From an uncultured Bacteroidales bacterium (GTDB lineage: Bacteria; Bacteroidota; Bacteroidia; Bacteroidales; F082), in the NCBI GenBank assembly GCA_900317055.1, contig ONFF01000003.1, forward strand, positions 62,001 to 126,000: 64,000 nt of DNA, written 5' to 3'. Under the pieces are notes generated by a model. The model did no database searches and was not told where the DNA came from. It was given only the letters and a program-made list of their open reading frames with translations. Below, one piece after another: positions 9,836 through 18,165 of the stretch. Each line of letters begins with the position of its first letter. Positions within the stretch are counted from its first letter, which is position 1. The position numbers and the translations under genes are program-made.

Positions 9836-10354
9836 ATGAAAAGAGTATTCAAAGTTTTGTTTTTGGGCGTGGCGCTCTTTATGTTGAGTGGCGTGGCAAA
9901 TGCCCAAGTGAAGATTGCACATGTCAATACGGCAGAAATTCTCGATGCCATGCCTGATAAGGCCAAGGCTGAGAAAAACCTGGAGAAGTACTATGACGAA
10001 TTGCAGAACCAACTGCAGGCTATGGCAAAGGAATACCAGACCAAGATGCAGGATTACGAAGCCAACCAAGCTACCATGTCGAATCTGGTGAAACAATCGA
10101 AGGAGAAGGAAATCGTTGACCTTCAGACACGCATCCAGCAGTTCCAAGTCAATGCTGAGAATGAATTCGAAGCCAAGCGTGCTGAGTTGCTGAAGCCCAT
10201 GCTCGACAAAATCCAGAATGCCATCAACACGGTGGGTAAGGAAAAAGGTTATACCTATATCCTCGACCTGGCCACGGGTGCTGCCGTCTATGTGGGCGAC
10301 AATGCCGTTGACTGCACTAAGGATGTGAAAGCCAAATTGGGCATCACCAAATAA
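9836..10354 (+). CDS. OmpH/Skp family periplasmic chaperone, short form
   Basis: Second Skp-like chaperone, 172 residues. Signal peptide MKRVFKVLFLGVALFMLSGVANA is followed by KIAHVNTAEILDAMPD, a coiled-coil hairpin rich in K, E and Q, and the closing KEKGYTYILDLATGAAVYVGD. The last segment matches the one in the upstream paralogue (KGYAFILDLASGTSVLYA), which supports tandem duplication. It lacks the low-complexity tail. Presumed to deliver outer-membrane proteins to BamA. Confidence 0.92.
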   Translation: MKRVFKVLFLGVALFMLSGVANAQVKIAHVNTAEILDAMPDKAKAEKNLEKYYDELQNQLQAMAKEYQTKMQDYEANQATMSNLVKQSKEKEIVDLQTRIQQFQVNAENEFEAKRAELLKPMLDKIQNAINTVGKEKGYTYILDLATGAAVYVGDNAVDCTKDVKAKLGITK

Positions 10355-10377
10355 GGATTGTTAAATCCGAATCAACA

Positions 10378-10409
10378 AAACAGCCGACTCAATTGAGCCG
10401 GCTGTTTTT
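10378..10409. terminator. Bidirectional rho-independent terminator
   Basis: An 8-base stem AACAGCCG / CGGCTGTT encloses a nearly palindromic CTCAATTGAG. T runs on one side and A runs on the other. It sits between the converging ompH and VOC genes and can serve both. Confidence 0.85.
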
Positions 10410-10413
10410 GTTG

Positions 10414-11481
10414 TTATTTGATGCTCTCTCGTTTGACTTTCGCGAACCGTAGTAGCTTGAGGATGCCCAAAGGCTTGTGGTCGTCCTTGTTGGCGAGGTT
10501 GAGGTAGAGTCCGAATTTCTTCGCAATCGGTATCTTGAAGGTCTCGACAAACTCGATGAGGGTGCCGTCGGGGTCTTCCACATAGGTGAAGTGACCATTG
10601 GCATCGCCCATGTCGAAGTCTACGCCGCTGTCGCAAACAAAAGGATGGCCCATAAGTTCGGCTTCCTCTTGAACGGCGTTCATGTTCCGCACATCAAAGC
10701 AGAGGTGGATGAAGCCAGGGTCGCCCCAATAACGGCCTTCGTAAAGTTTCTTGCCTGGAGCTTCAACGCTTTGAATCAATTCAAGATGCGAGGTGCCCAT
10801 GATGCGGCTCAACGGCCCTTCTATGGGCTTGCTGCGTTCGAGGATGACACGGCGTAGCGTGCCTTCACCGCCGGGGAGGCATTTTAGGTCCTCAAACACG
10901 CCCGTCTGGTCAAAGACCACCTTGCCATATTCAAGCAACTGTGTATAAAAGGGGAGGGAACGCTCAATGTCGCTGACGCCGATGATGGCACCGTTGGCAC
11001 CGCCCGTGGTCTTTTTCTCGTCGATGAAGACATAGTTGTCCTGTTCGAGTTGGAAGAGGTTGCCGTAAGGGTCTTTCATGAAGAATTCCTTTTGGCCCGT
11101 GGGAGAGGTCAGAATTTCGCTGATGACATCGAGGCCTTTATTAATAAAGGTGTTGTAGGCCGTTTCGATGTCGGGGGTCTTCACCTTGGCGATGAGGATG
11201 CCTAAGTCGCCAAGTTTTACGGGTTCTTTCAAGTAATTGAGTTCACGCCCTTTGGGCTGCCAGATCTCGAAGCCGCCGCCGCCACGGATGTTGACGGCGA
11301 TGCCTGAACGACGGGGCTGGGGCTTGCCGCCCGTGTAGGGGAGCATGCGCTCTGCCACGCCTTCATCATCGACAATCTTGATCTCGAAGCCGAAGTTGTC
11401 GTAATACCATTTCCAGGCCTCCACGAAGTCGTTGACTCCGATGCCCACTTGTTGTATGCCGCAGATAACTTTTTCTTTCAT
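10414..11481 (-). CDS. Two-domain VOC (glyoxalase/dioxygenase fold) protein
   Basis: 355 residues with two vicinal-oxygen-chelate units. The first begins at residue 6 (ICGIQQVGIGVNDFVEAWKWY), the second near residue 165 (GAIIGVSDIERSLPFYTQLL). The first unit has the QPKGREL and FFMKDPYGNLFQLEQ segments, the second HLCFDVRNMNAV and FTYVEDPDGTLIEFVE. The fold usually binds a metal through His/Glu residues and covers glyoxalases, extradiol dioxygenases and HPPD-like enzymes. I cannot assign a substrate. A short tail follows the second unit. Upstream is a repeat hairpin, then the SDR gene on the same strand. Confidence 0.8.
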   Translation of the reverse strand: MKEKVICGIQQVGIGVNDFVEAWKWYYDNFGFEIKIVDDEGVAERMLPYTGGKPQPRRSGIAVNIRGGGGFEIWQPKGRELNYLKEPVKLGDLGILIAKVKTPDIETAYNTFINKGLDVISEILTSPTGQKEFFMKDPYGNLFQLEQDNYVFIDEKKTTGGANGAIIGVSDIERSLPFYTQLLEYGKVVFDQTGVFEDLKCLPGGEGTLRRVILERSKPIEGPLSRIMGTSHLELIQSVEAPGKKLYEGRYWGDPGFIHLCFDVRNMNAVQEEAELMGHPFVCDSGVDFDMGDANGHFTYVEDPDGTLIEFVETFKIPIAKKFGLYLNLANKDDHKPLGILKLLRFAKVKRESIK

Positions 11482-11502
11482 GGTGATATTTTGTTATTTT
11501 GC

Positions 11503-11600
11503 TATTGGCTGCTGGCTTCTGGCCGTTGGCAGCTTCAATCAAGGTTTGAAGTCTATTCCTTTTGGGGTGCTGCCAGAGGCCAAAAGCCAGAGGATAGAAG
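11503..11600. repeat. Intergenic hairpin (GCTGCCA/TGGCAGC family)
   Basis: The 22-base segment at 11512-11533 is the reverse complement, with three mismatches, of 11569-11590. The arms consist of repeated GGCTTCTGGC / GCCAAAAGCC words. A similar hairpin lies at 58661-58766 and a fragment at about 45462. Confidence 0.75.
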
Positions 11601-11602
11601 CC

Positions 11603-12394
11603 TTATGTTGCCGATATTTTTCTAGATAGTTTATAATACAAAGGTAAGCAATATTTATGGATATGCGCCATCAGCAGCTCGGTACGCCCGATGAGTTTGC
11701 GATGCTTCTGCCGTTTGATGGCGCGCACGGCGATAGCGCCGCATTTCTCTACACTGAGTCCGTTGGCTTGTCCGGCGTCCATTTTGGCGTGGGCGGTGCC
11801 GTCGCCGTGAAGGGCGCTTTTGCTAATTTGCGTGTTGATGCGTCCTGGGATGAGGAAGGTGACATTGATGTTGTCATATTCCAGCTCAAGCGATTCATAG
11901 AAGCCGAACAAGGCATGCTTGGCGGCACAATAAGCCGAGCGCAGTGGGAAGCCGAACAAGCCTGATAGGGAAGTGGTCACACTGAACTGCACATGTTCCT
12001 TAGTGAGAATCATCTCTTTGAACTTTTTCACCAGGTAGACACCACTGAGGAAATCGATTTTTAGGATCTTTTCGTCAACGCTAATGTCGGTGTCTAAGGC
12101 CTTCTCGCGTTGCGAGATGCCCGCGTTGAGCACGAAGAGGTCGATGCTCAGACCTTTTTCCATCACATAATCATAGAGGCGGTCGATGGAAGCATAGTCA
12201 TCGAGTTGGGTCTCAGTGGCAAAGGCTTTCACACCGTATTGCTCGCACATCTCCTTGGTCTTGTTTAGGTCGTCGATACCCAAGCCAGTCAGCACGAGGT
12301 GACAGCCTTCCTGCGCGAGATGCAGCGCGATGCTTTGCCCGATGCCTGTGCCGCCTCCGGTGATGAGGGCGGTTTTGTTTTTGAGTTGTAACAT
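11603..12394 (-). CDS. SDR family oxidoreductase, possible 3-ketosphinganine reductase
   Basis: Short-chain dehydrogenase/reductase of 263 residues with the NADP-binding TGGGTGIG motif (residues 12-19), the NAG motif in LNAGIS, and the YCAAK catalytic pair. It has a C-terminal basic, hydrophobic segment (HKYCLPLYYKLSRKI) typical of membrane-associated DHRS7/KDSR-like members. It is divergently placed from serine palmitoyltransferase, whose product 3-ketosphinganine needs exactly this type of reductase. The SDR fold is certain; the sphingolipid role is inference from the neighbour and the tail. A TATCTTTG -7 element in minus orientation lies at 12551-12558. Confidence 0.8.
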   Translation of the reverse strand: MLQLKNKTALITGGGTGIGQSIALHLAQEGCHLVLTGLGIDDLNKTKEMCEQYGVKAFATETQLDDYASIDRLYDYVMEKGLSIDLFVLNAGISQREKALDTDISVDEKILKIDFLSGVYLVKKFKEMILTKEHVQFSVTTSLSGLFGFPLRSAYCAAKHALFGFYESLELEYDNINVTFLIPGRINTQISKSALHGDGTAHAKMDAGQANGLSVEKCGAIAVRAIKRQKHRKLIGRTELLMAHIHKYCLPLYYKLSRKISAT

Positions 12395-12575
12395 AACAAT
12401 AATGCTCTTCAGTTTCCCTTCGAGAATGAAGTCTGTTGTTGTTTTCCTGCGGCGGCCTGTGGCGTTTTCGATTAGGCAACTGACTCTAGCCGTCGCTTGT
12501 TAAAAATTGCCCCCTTTCCATTCCCGAAGGGAATCTCCTTTTCTGCGCTGCAAAGATAAAAATAAATCCTTCATG

Positions 12576-12605
12576 TTGGGATAATCAATATATTTACTAA
12601 TTTTG
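12576..12605 (+). promoter_or_regulatory. Promoter of serine palmitoyltransferase
   Basis: TTGG at 12576-12579 (-33) and TAATTTTG at 12598-12605 (-7) are separated by 19 bases when counted from TTG. This is the canonical Bacteroidota primary-sigma arrangement. Confidence 0.7.
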
Positions 12606-12615
12606 TGGCTCGTTG

Positions 12616-12643
12616 TGTGAGACGCAAACATTGCGTCTCTACA
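12616..12643. repeat. 5' UTR hairpin of the GAGACG/CGTCTCTACA family
   Basis: GAGACGCAA and TTGCGTCTC pair around an ACA loop. The hairpin lies in the leader between the promoter and the start codon. A relative with a different inner sequence forms the hairpin at 57286-57314. Confidence 0.7.
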
Positions 12644-12683
12644 ACAATCAACAATTAAACAATCAACAATTAAACATATCTCA

Positions 12684-13943
12684 ATGGACATTTTCGAAAG
12701 AATATCAAAGGATTCCGGTGGCCCGATTGGGCAATACCGCGAACGCGCTGACGGTTATTTCGCATTCCCGCGTCTGGAAGGTGAACTTGGACCTCGCATG
12801 ACTTTCAACGGCAGAGAGGTGCTCTGCTGGAGTTTGAACAACTATTTGGGTCTGGCTAACCACCCCGAAATTCGTCGTGTGGATGCCGAAGCCGCCGCCA
12901 AATACGGCCTTGCTGCTCCTATGGGTGCCCGTATGATGACGGGTCACACCCGTATGCACGAGCATTTCGAGCACGAGTTGGCTGACTTCGAGAAGAAAGA
13001 AGCCGCCTATCTGTTCAACTTCGGTTACCAAGGCATCGTGTCGACCATCGATACCTTGACCAGCCCCCATGATGTCATTGTCTACGATAACGAAGCTCAT
13101 GCCTGCCTCTTGGATGGTATCCGTCTGCATATTGGCAACAAGTACAAGTACCGCCACAACAATATGGAAGACTTGGAAAAGAAGCTGAAGGTCGCCACTG
13201 AGGTGGTGGCCAAGACGGGTGGCGGCATCCTTGTCATTACCGAAGGCGTGTATGGCATGACGGGCGCTTTGGGCGATCTCGCCGGCATCGTGGCCCTGAA
13301 GAAGAAGTACAGCTTCCGCATTCTCATTGACGACGCCCACGGTTTCGGCGTGATGGGCCCAACAGGTCGCGGTACGTCAGAACACTTTAATGTGATGGAC
13401 GACATCGACATTTACATTGGAGCATACGCTAAGGCTATGGCCATCATCGGTGGCTTTGTGGCTGGACCGAAGTATGTCATTGAATATCTGCGCTATAATA
13501 TGCGTTCGCAGATGTATGCCAAGAGTTTGCCGTTAGCCATCGTGGAAGGCTGCGAGAAGCGTCTGGAAATCATCCGCAGCGCCGAGGGCGACGCCTTGCG
13601 TGCCCAACTGTGGAAGGTGACTCGCGCCTTGCAGAAGGGCTTCCGTGACCTGGGCTTCGACATTGGTCCCGCCGAGGCTTGCGTGACGCCGGTGCATGTG
13701 CAGGGCGATGTGGTACAAGCCACCAACATCGCCATGGACCTGCGCGAGAACTACAAGATTTTCTGTTCGGTCATCACCTATCCTGTCATCCCCAAGGGCA
13801 TGATTATCTTCCGCATCATCCCGACGGCGGCCCACACCATGGACGATGTCAACTACACTTTGAACGCCTTCGCCGAGGTGCGTCAGAAACTCGACAAGGG
13901 TTATTACGACGGCACCGAAGTCCCGAATATGCGCATCGAGTAA
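12684..13943 (+). CDS. spt: Serine palmitoyltransferase (alpha-oxoamine synthase family)
   Basis: PLP enzyme condensing L-serine with a long-chain acyl-CoA to 3-ketosphinganine, the first step of Bacteroidota sphingolipid synthesis. The 419-residue product shows SLNNYLGL, GARMMTGHTRMHEHFE, DDAHGFGVMGPTGRG and the PLP lysine (K250) in GAYAKAMAIIGGF. Family relatives include Kbl (glycine C-acetyltransferase) and BioF. The long N-terminal arm and the IGQYRERADGYFAFPR start favour the Spt-like branch common in Bacteroidales. Monocistronic: its own promoter is upstream and a terminator hairpin follows at 13969. Confidence 0.85.
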   Translation: MDIFERISKDSGGPIGQYRERADGYFAFPRLEGELGPRMTFNGREVLCWSLNNYLGLANHPEIRRVDAEAAAKYGLAAPMGARMMTGHTRMHEHFEHELADFEKKEAAYLFNFGYQGIVSTIDTLTSPHDVIVYDNEAHACLLDGIRLHIGNKYKYRHNNMEDLEKKLKVATEVVAKTGGGILVITEGVYGMTGALGDLAGIVALKKKYSFRILIDDAHGFGVMGPTGRGTSEHFNVMDDIDIYIGAYAKAMAIIGGFVAGPKYVIEYLRYNMRSQMYAKSLPLAIVEGCEKRLEIIRSAEGDALRAQLWKVTRALQKGFRDLGFDIGPAEACVTPVHVQGDVVQATNIAMDLRENYKIFCSVITYPVIPKGMIIFRIIPTAAHTMDDVNYTLNAFAEVRQKLDKGYYDGTEVPNMRIE

Positions 13944-13968
13944 GCTGAAGTATTATCCAAGATTTGTA

Positions 13969-14000
13969 AAGGCATCGCCAATAGCAGGCGGTGCCTTTTA
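13969..14000 (+). terminator. Rho-independent terminator of spt
   Basis: AAGGCATCGCC pairs with GGCGGTGCCTT (one G-U pair) around a 7-base loop and is followed by T-rich sequence. Confidence 0.75.
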
Positions 14001-14063
14001 TCTCTAACCGAACGGATCCGAAGGATTCCGAAATCTTTTTTTTTGGATTATTTCGGTTAGAGA
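14001..14063. promoter_or_regulatory. 12-bp perfect inverted repeat upstream of marR
   Basis: TCTCTAACCGAA at 14001-14012 is the exact reverse complement of 14052-14063. The interior adds GGATCCGAAGGATTCCG and a T9-10 run. It could be an operator for the adjacent MarR protein or a second terminator. Sequence alone does not decide. Confidence 0.5.
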
Positions 14064-14133
14064 CATTCAATAATCCATAATTTTCGTATTATTGCACTTT
14101 CAAACTTTATGATAATCCCAAAAATGTGATAAT

Positions 14134-14556
14134 ATGATACTCGTGAAACAAGTTGGTGTTTACATCAACATCGTCAATTGCAAGCTCAAGAAGTACATTG
14201 CTGAAGCATTCAAGAAGAATAGCGTCAACCTGACGGGCGAACAGTACCTCGTCATGGACGCACTATGGAATGAGGGCACGCTTACCCAACAGGCCATCGC
14301 CTTCATCATCCAAAAGGACAAAAACTCGGTCACCCAGTTCATTGACAACCTCGAAAAGAAAGGCCTTGTCACCCGTTCGGTGGCCAAAGAAGACCGCCGT
14401 GTGAATAACATTATGCTAACCGAGGAAGGCATGGCGTTGAAAGATTCCACAAAACAGTTGGCCATCGACACAATGAACAAAGCTCTCGACGGCATTTCGG
14501 AAGACGATCTGAACACTTTTGTGGATGTGCTGAAGAAGGTTTGTGCCAATATTTGA
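14134..14556 (+). CDS. MarR family transcriptional regulator
   Basis: 140-residue winged-helix repressor. The recognition region reads TLTQQAIAFIIQKDKNSVTQFIDNLEKKGLV, followed by the wing TRSVAKEDRRVNNIMLTEEG, the core MarR signature. N- and C-terminal helices form the dimer interface. MarR proteins bind palindromes near their own gene, and a perfect 12-bp inverted repeat lies about 70 bases upstream. No effector is evident. Confidence 0.88.
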   Translation: MILVKQVGVYINIVNCKLKKYIAEAFKKNSVNLTGEQYLVMDALWNEGTLTQQAIAFIIQKDKNSVTQFIDNLEKKGLVTRSVAKEDRRVNNIMLTEEGMALKDSTKQLAIDTMNKALDGISEDDLNTFVDVLKKVCANI

Positions 14557-14627
14557 CAGATTTCAAGTTTTTTATGGCGATTGGTATGATAATTGAATGA
14601 AAAATTACGAATAAAGCGTGAATTTCA

Positions 14628-14635
14628 TATTTTTG
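14628..14635 (+). promoter_or_regulatory. -7 element before lipoprotein gene
   Basis: TATTTTTG, 21 bases before the chosen ATG at 14657. It supports that start over in-frame codons further upstream. Confidence 0.55.
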
Positions 14636-14656
14636 TACCCCAATTTTTTCGACGAA

Positions 14657-15382
14657 ATGAAAATAATGACAAAATTATTGATGGCGCTTCTTGTATTGGC
14701 CTTGATTATGCCTTCGTGTAATAAAGGTCCAGGAGAGGGCGGTACAGGAACGGTGCAAGGCTTTGTGAAACTTGTGCATCATCCCGATGACGACTATACT
14801 TTGACCCCTGACACCATGGCTGCCGCCAAAACGGATGTGTTCATCATCTATGGTGACGAGGCGTATTTTGGCAATGATGTGGAAACGGGAGCCGATGGCA
14901 TGTATCAGTTTGAATATCTGCGTCCTGGCGATTATACCGTGTTTGCCTATTCCACTTTGCCTTCGGGCGAAAAGGTTGCCGTTAGCGAGTCGGTCAACCT
15001 TCAACGCGGCACGGTTGTGAATGTGCCAACACTTTACATCCATGATGGCAAGGCCTACGGTACTTCCATCGTGAAAGGGCAGGTAATGGCTGCCTATTAT
15101 GTTAAGGATGATGGCGTTTGGTACTATCATTCGGAAGGTCCAGCTTATGAGCATCGAGTTTATATCCGCAAGGCAGGTGAGGAGTTGTATTTTGATGATA
15201 CTCGCACTGGCGTGGATGGCAAATTCGCATTCCAAAAGTTGCCGCCTGGTGAGTATGAGATTTTTACCGTGACCGAAGACGGCGATGAGTGTCCTTCGCT
15301 GTTGTCCCAAAGTGTCACCGTGGGAGATGCGGGACAGATTTACGAGCTTGAAGAACCTTTTGTAATCAGAATAAACTTATAA
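14657..15382 (+). CDS. Lipoprotein with two prealbumin-like (Cna B / carboxypeptidase-regulatory) repeats
   Basis: The ATG at 14657 gives a clean lipoprotein signal (MKIMTKLLMALLVLALIMPSC) with the acylated Cys in MPSC. The mature part contains two related units, GADGMYQFEYLRPGDYTVFAYS and GVDGKFAFQKLPPGEYEIFTVT, each the hallmark of a transthyretin-like beta sandwich used as a structural module on surface proteins. About 242 residues. It starts a run of five genes in the same direction. Function unknown. Confidence 0.75.
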   Translation: MKIMTKLLMALLVLALIMPSCNKGPGEGGTGTVQGFVKLVHHPDDDYTLTPDTMAAAKTDVFIIYGDEAYFGNDVETGADGMYQFEYLRPGDYTVFAYSTLPSGEKVAVSESVNLQRGTVVNVPTLYIHDGKAYGTSIVKGQVMAAYYVKDDGVWYYHSEGPAYEHRVYIRKAGEELYFDDTRTGVDGKFAFQKLPPGEYEIFTVTEDGDECPSLLSQSVTVGDAGQIYELEEPFVIRINL

Positions 15383-15392
15383 TTGATAGGAT

Positions 15393-15821
15393 ATGAAACG
15401 TTTAGCAATAGTTTTGGTTTTGCTTACCATTAGTTTGTGCGGTATTGCACAGTCGGTCTCAGAGAGCACCATCCAGAAACGCGAGAATCGTAAAGGCATG
15501 GTATTGAAGGAATGGAATACGGCGGCTGGCGACAAGCGCGCCTTCCTTGACCGCGTGACGACTTACGACGAGATGGGTCGTAAGATTGAGGAAATCGAGT
15601 ATGCCAGCTATGGCCAAAAGTGGCGTATTGTGTTCGAGTATCCCAAAAACAGCGACATCACGGCCAAGGTGGTGCGCGAAATTGAGTACAATGACCGCGA
15701 TAAGGTGACCCGAATCCGCAAGTTTGAGTACAACGAAGATGGCTCAAAGAAATGCCAGAAGAACTATTATCCCAACGGCAAGCTGGAGTCGGTGAAAACC
15801 TTTGAATATGTGCCTAAATAA
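15393..15821 (+). CDS. Small secreted protein of unknown function
   Basis: 142 residues: signal peptide MKRLAIVLVLLTISLCGIAQ, then a charged beta-rich domain with repeating pattern xxYDExGRKIEEIEY and EYNEDGSKKCQKNYYPNGKLES. This resembles the MORN/YD-like toxin-antitoxin-repeat style seen in many Bacteroidota secreted proteins. It begins 10 bases after the lipoprotein gene and ends 3 bases before the VTC gene, so it belongs to the same transcript. Not recognised further. Confidence 0.65.
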   Translation: MKRLAIVLVLLTISLCGIAQSVSESTIQKRENRKGMVLKEWNTAAGDKRAFLDRVTTYDEMGRKIEEIEYASYGQKWRIVFEYPKNSDITAKVVREIEYNDRDKVTRIRKFEYNEDGSKKCQKNYYPNGKLESVKTFEYVPK

Positions 15822-15824
15822 ACT

Positions 15825-16589
15825 GTGGAAGAGATTCTCGACATAGTGCAAGGCATGAAGTCCATCACCTTGGATGAGATGAGTGCCGTGAAGCTGATGA
15901 ACCGCATCGACACGAAATATGTGGTGACGGAAGCTCAACTTCGTGCCATCTTGTTGGGAATCAAGGATAACTACTATGCCCAGGAAGTGGAAGGCAACCG
16001 CCTTTCGCCTTATAGCACAGTCTATTATGACACGCCCGAGCTGACCATGTACCTCATCCACCATGACCGCCATTTGGTGCGCGATAAGGTGCGCGTGCGT
16101 ACTTATGTCGACTCCCACCTGACCTTCTGCGAGGTGAAGCACAAGAACAACAAAGGCCGGACGAAGAAGAAACGCATAGAAGTGGAGCCTATCCCGAACA
16201 TCCTCGACAACCCCGAGGCGGCGGCATTCTTGGCTGAGAAACAGCCTTACGATGTGAACACCTTGACCCCGCATCTTGTCACTATTTTTGACCGGTTTAC
16301 GCTGGTGAACTACGACAAAACCGAGCGTCTCACCATCGATTGTAACCTGCGTTTCGAGAACTTGCGTAATGGTCACACTGCCTCGATAGCGCCACTCGCT
16401 GTGATGGAGCTCAAGCAGGACGGGCGTGCCCACTCACTGTTGAAAGATGTGCTTTTTGAATTGAGAATCAGACCGTTCAAGGTCAGTAAATATTGTATCG
16501 GCACCTGCCTGACCTGTCCCGAGGTGAAGCAGAACCGGTTTAAGAAGAAGCTTAGGAGAATTGAAAAGCTTAAAGCTGTTAGCCATTAG
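15825..16589 (+). CDS. VTC-domain polyphosphate polymerase-like protein
   Basis: Member of the CYTH-like VTC tunnel-fold family; yeast Vtc4 makes polyphosphate from ATP. Basic and acidic tunnel residues are visible: R27-x-D29-x-K31, YYDTPE (67-72), R90-x-R92, E103-x-K105, D172 and E195-x-K197. The most 5' start is GTG at 15825, 3 bases after the previous stop; the ATG at 15855 would cut ten residues of no known importance. It lacks SPX and membrane domains; the next gene supplies the membrane part. The stop codon lies inside a repeat hairpin, so the last residues (KAVSH) come from repeat DNA. Confidence 0.85.
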   Translation: MEEILDIVQGMKSITLDEMSAVKLMNRIDTKYVVTEAQLRAILLGIKDNYYAQEVEGNRLSPYSTVYYDTPELTMYLIHHDRHLVRDKVRVRTYVDSHLTFCEVKHKNNKGRTKKKRIEVEPIPNILDNPEAAAFLAEKQPYDVNTLTPHLVTIFDRFTLVNYDKTERLTIDCNLRFENLRNGHTASIAPLAVMELKQDGRAHSLLKDVLFELRIRPFKVSKYCIGTCLTCPEVKQNRFKKKLRRIEKLKAVSH

Positions 16590-16633
16590 CCGTTAGCTAT
16601 TAGCCTGCGTCACGGCTGCTAAAAGCTAACAGC
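16575..16633. repeat. Intergenic hairpin of TTAGCC units
   Basis: GCTGTTAGC at 16575-16583 is the exact reverse complement of 16625-16633. Between them TTAGC words recur. The repeat overlaps the 3' end of the VTC gene and supplies its stop codon. Confidence 0.7.
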
Positions 16634-16670
16634 CAACAATTAAACAAATAAACAAACAACAATCAACAAT

Positions 16671-17399
16671 ATGAACCTACTACAAATCAACCTGCAGGAC
16701 TTCGATCCTGACATTGCGCGCGAGTTTGGCGGTGGTGCCTCCACCATGGATTTCCTCGGTGTGCCGCTCTTTGATGCCCAAAGCCTTTGGACGACTTTGA
16801 TCCGCTTTGTGTTCAACATCCTTGTCTGCTGGGTCATCATTCATTTCTTCTATTACAAGAAGGCCAACCGTAAGGATTATTATTTCACCTTCATCATGTT
16901 TGCTGCGGTCATCTTCCTCATCATCTCGCTGATGGAGAACATGAAGATGAACATCGCCTATGCCTTGGGCCTCTTTGCCATCTTCGGCATGATACGGTAC
17001 CGAACGGAGACCATCAAGATTCGTGAGATGACCTACCTCTTCGTGGTGATGGGTTTGAGCATCGTCAACGGCATGGCGCTCTCTACGAGTTATATTGAGC
17101 TTTTGGCGGTGAACCTGATGGTTGTGTTGATTATCTGGATGTTGGATGGCACGAAGCTGCTGAAACACACTGCCACGAAGATTATCCTGTACGATCGCAT
17201 TGAGAACACCAAGCACGGCAAGGAGGAAGACTTGAAGGCTGACCTCATCGAGCGCACGGGTCTCGACATCTCGAAGGTGGAGGTAGGGCATATCGACTAC
17301 TTGCGTGATGTGGCTTTCGTGAAAGTGTATTACAAGCCCATCGATGGCGAAGTGAATACGATTGATACGATTACGAAGCTGAAAGATTTTGATGTATAG
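16671..17399 (+). CDS. DUF4956 membrane protein
   Basis: 242 residues with about four membrane segments between residues 40 and 165 (for example FVFNILVCWVIIHFF and FIMFAAVIFLIISLM). The conserved DUF4956 core reads MNIAYALGLFAIFGMIRYRTE, followed by MTYLFVVMGLSIVNG. The C-terminal third is soluble (YDRIENTKHGKEED to KDFDV). DUF4956 genes commonly sit beside VTC-domain genes, as here, which suggests a membrane partner that anchors or exports the polymer. The exact role is not established. Confidence 0.85.
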   Translation: MNLLQINLQDFDPDIAREFGGGASTMDFLGVPLFDAQSLWTTLIRFVFNILVCWVIIHFFYYKKANRKDYYFTFIMFAAVIFLIISLMENMKMNIAYALGLFAIFGMIRYRTETIKIREMTYLFVVMGLSIVNGMALSTSYIELLAVNLMVVLIIWMLDGTKLLKHTATKIILYDRIENTKHGKEEDLKADLIERTGLDISKVEVGHIDYLRDVAFVKVYYKPIDGEVNTIDTITKLKDFDV

Positions 17400-17476
17400 A
17401 CTATGGCCCATGGCAGATGGCCTATGGCTGCCTTTGCGTTAAGGCAAGCCATTGGCCATAGTTATAAGCCATAGTC
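17399..17476. repeat. Intergenic hairpin of CTATGGCC units
   Basis: GACTATGGC at 17399-17407 is the exact reverse complement of 17468-17476. ATGGCC/GGCCAT words fill both arms. It separates the DUF4956 and DUF2490 genes. Confidence 0.7.
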
Positions 17477-17487
17477 GAAAAAGAAAA

Positions 17488-18165
17488 ATGAAGAGGTTAT
17501 TACTCATAGTGATTCTCATGGTTTCGGTAAGCGTCTTTGCACAGAGCGAGCGGACCACCGACTTCGGCGGCATTGTCTCGGCTGAGGCGGAGGCATCTTT
17601 GGGTGGACCTTTTGGCTTGTCGGCAGAAGAGGAGCTGCGCTTCGACCACAACTTCTCGCAGTTCGACCGTTGGCTCAATTCGGTGGGCGTGGACTACAGC
17701 TGCCTGCACAACCGCATGAACATTGGCCTCACCGCCGATTATGTCCGTCGCCACAACGACCGAGGCTATTACGAAAACCGTGGCCGTTTGGGCTTGCAGG
17801 TGACCTACACGGAGGAATACCGTCGCTTCAAGTTTCAGGTGCGCAGCAAGGCTATGGGTACTTTCTTCGATGAGCGCACAGGCGAACATCGTGTGAATCC
17901 GAGGCTGTATTGGCGCAACCGCTTTAAGGTGACCTTTCAGCCCATGAACAGCCGTTGGAAGTATGCGCTCTCCACTGAATTGTTTTGGCTCACCAACGAC
18001 CCCAAGAAAGGTGGCCTCGACAACCTGCGCACGGTGCTTTCGGTGGATTACCGCCTTGCGCGGCGATACACTCTTTCGGCCTTTGCCCGAATGGACAACG
18101 ATCTTTGGGTTAATAATCCAGTTGACAGATTTTATTTAGGCCTGACATTGAAGGCGAAATATTAA
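17488..18165 (+). CDS. DUF2490 outer-membrane/periplasmic protein
   Basis: Starts at the ATG at 17488 with signal peptide MKRLLLIVILMVSVSVFAQ. The mature part alternates charged and aromatic residues in antiparallel strands (LSAEEELRFDHNFSQFDRW, YALSTELFW, FYLGLTLKAKY). This fits DUF2490, a predicted small beta-barrel. The upstream in-frame ATG at 17452 lies in repeat DNA and would spoil the signal peptide. Third gene of the VTC/DUF4956 unit. A barrel in the outer membrane next to a polymer synthase could be an export or surface component; this is inference. Confidence 0.75.
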   Translation: MKRLLLIVILMVSVSVFAQSERTTDFGGIVSAEAEASLGGPFGLSAEEELRFDHNFSQFDRWLNSVGVDYSCLHNRMNIGLTADYVRRHNDRGYYENRGRLGLQVTYTEEYRRFKFQVRSKAMGTFFDERTGEHRVNPRLYWRNRFKVTFQPMNSRWKYALSTELFWLTNDPKKGGLDNLRTVLSVDYRLARRYTLSAFARMDNDLWVNNPVDRFYLGLTLKAKY

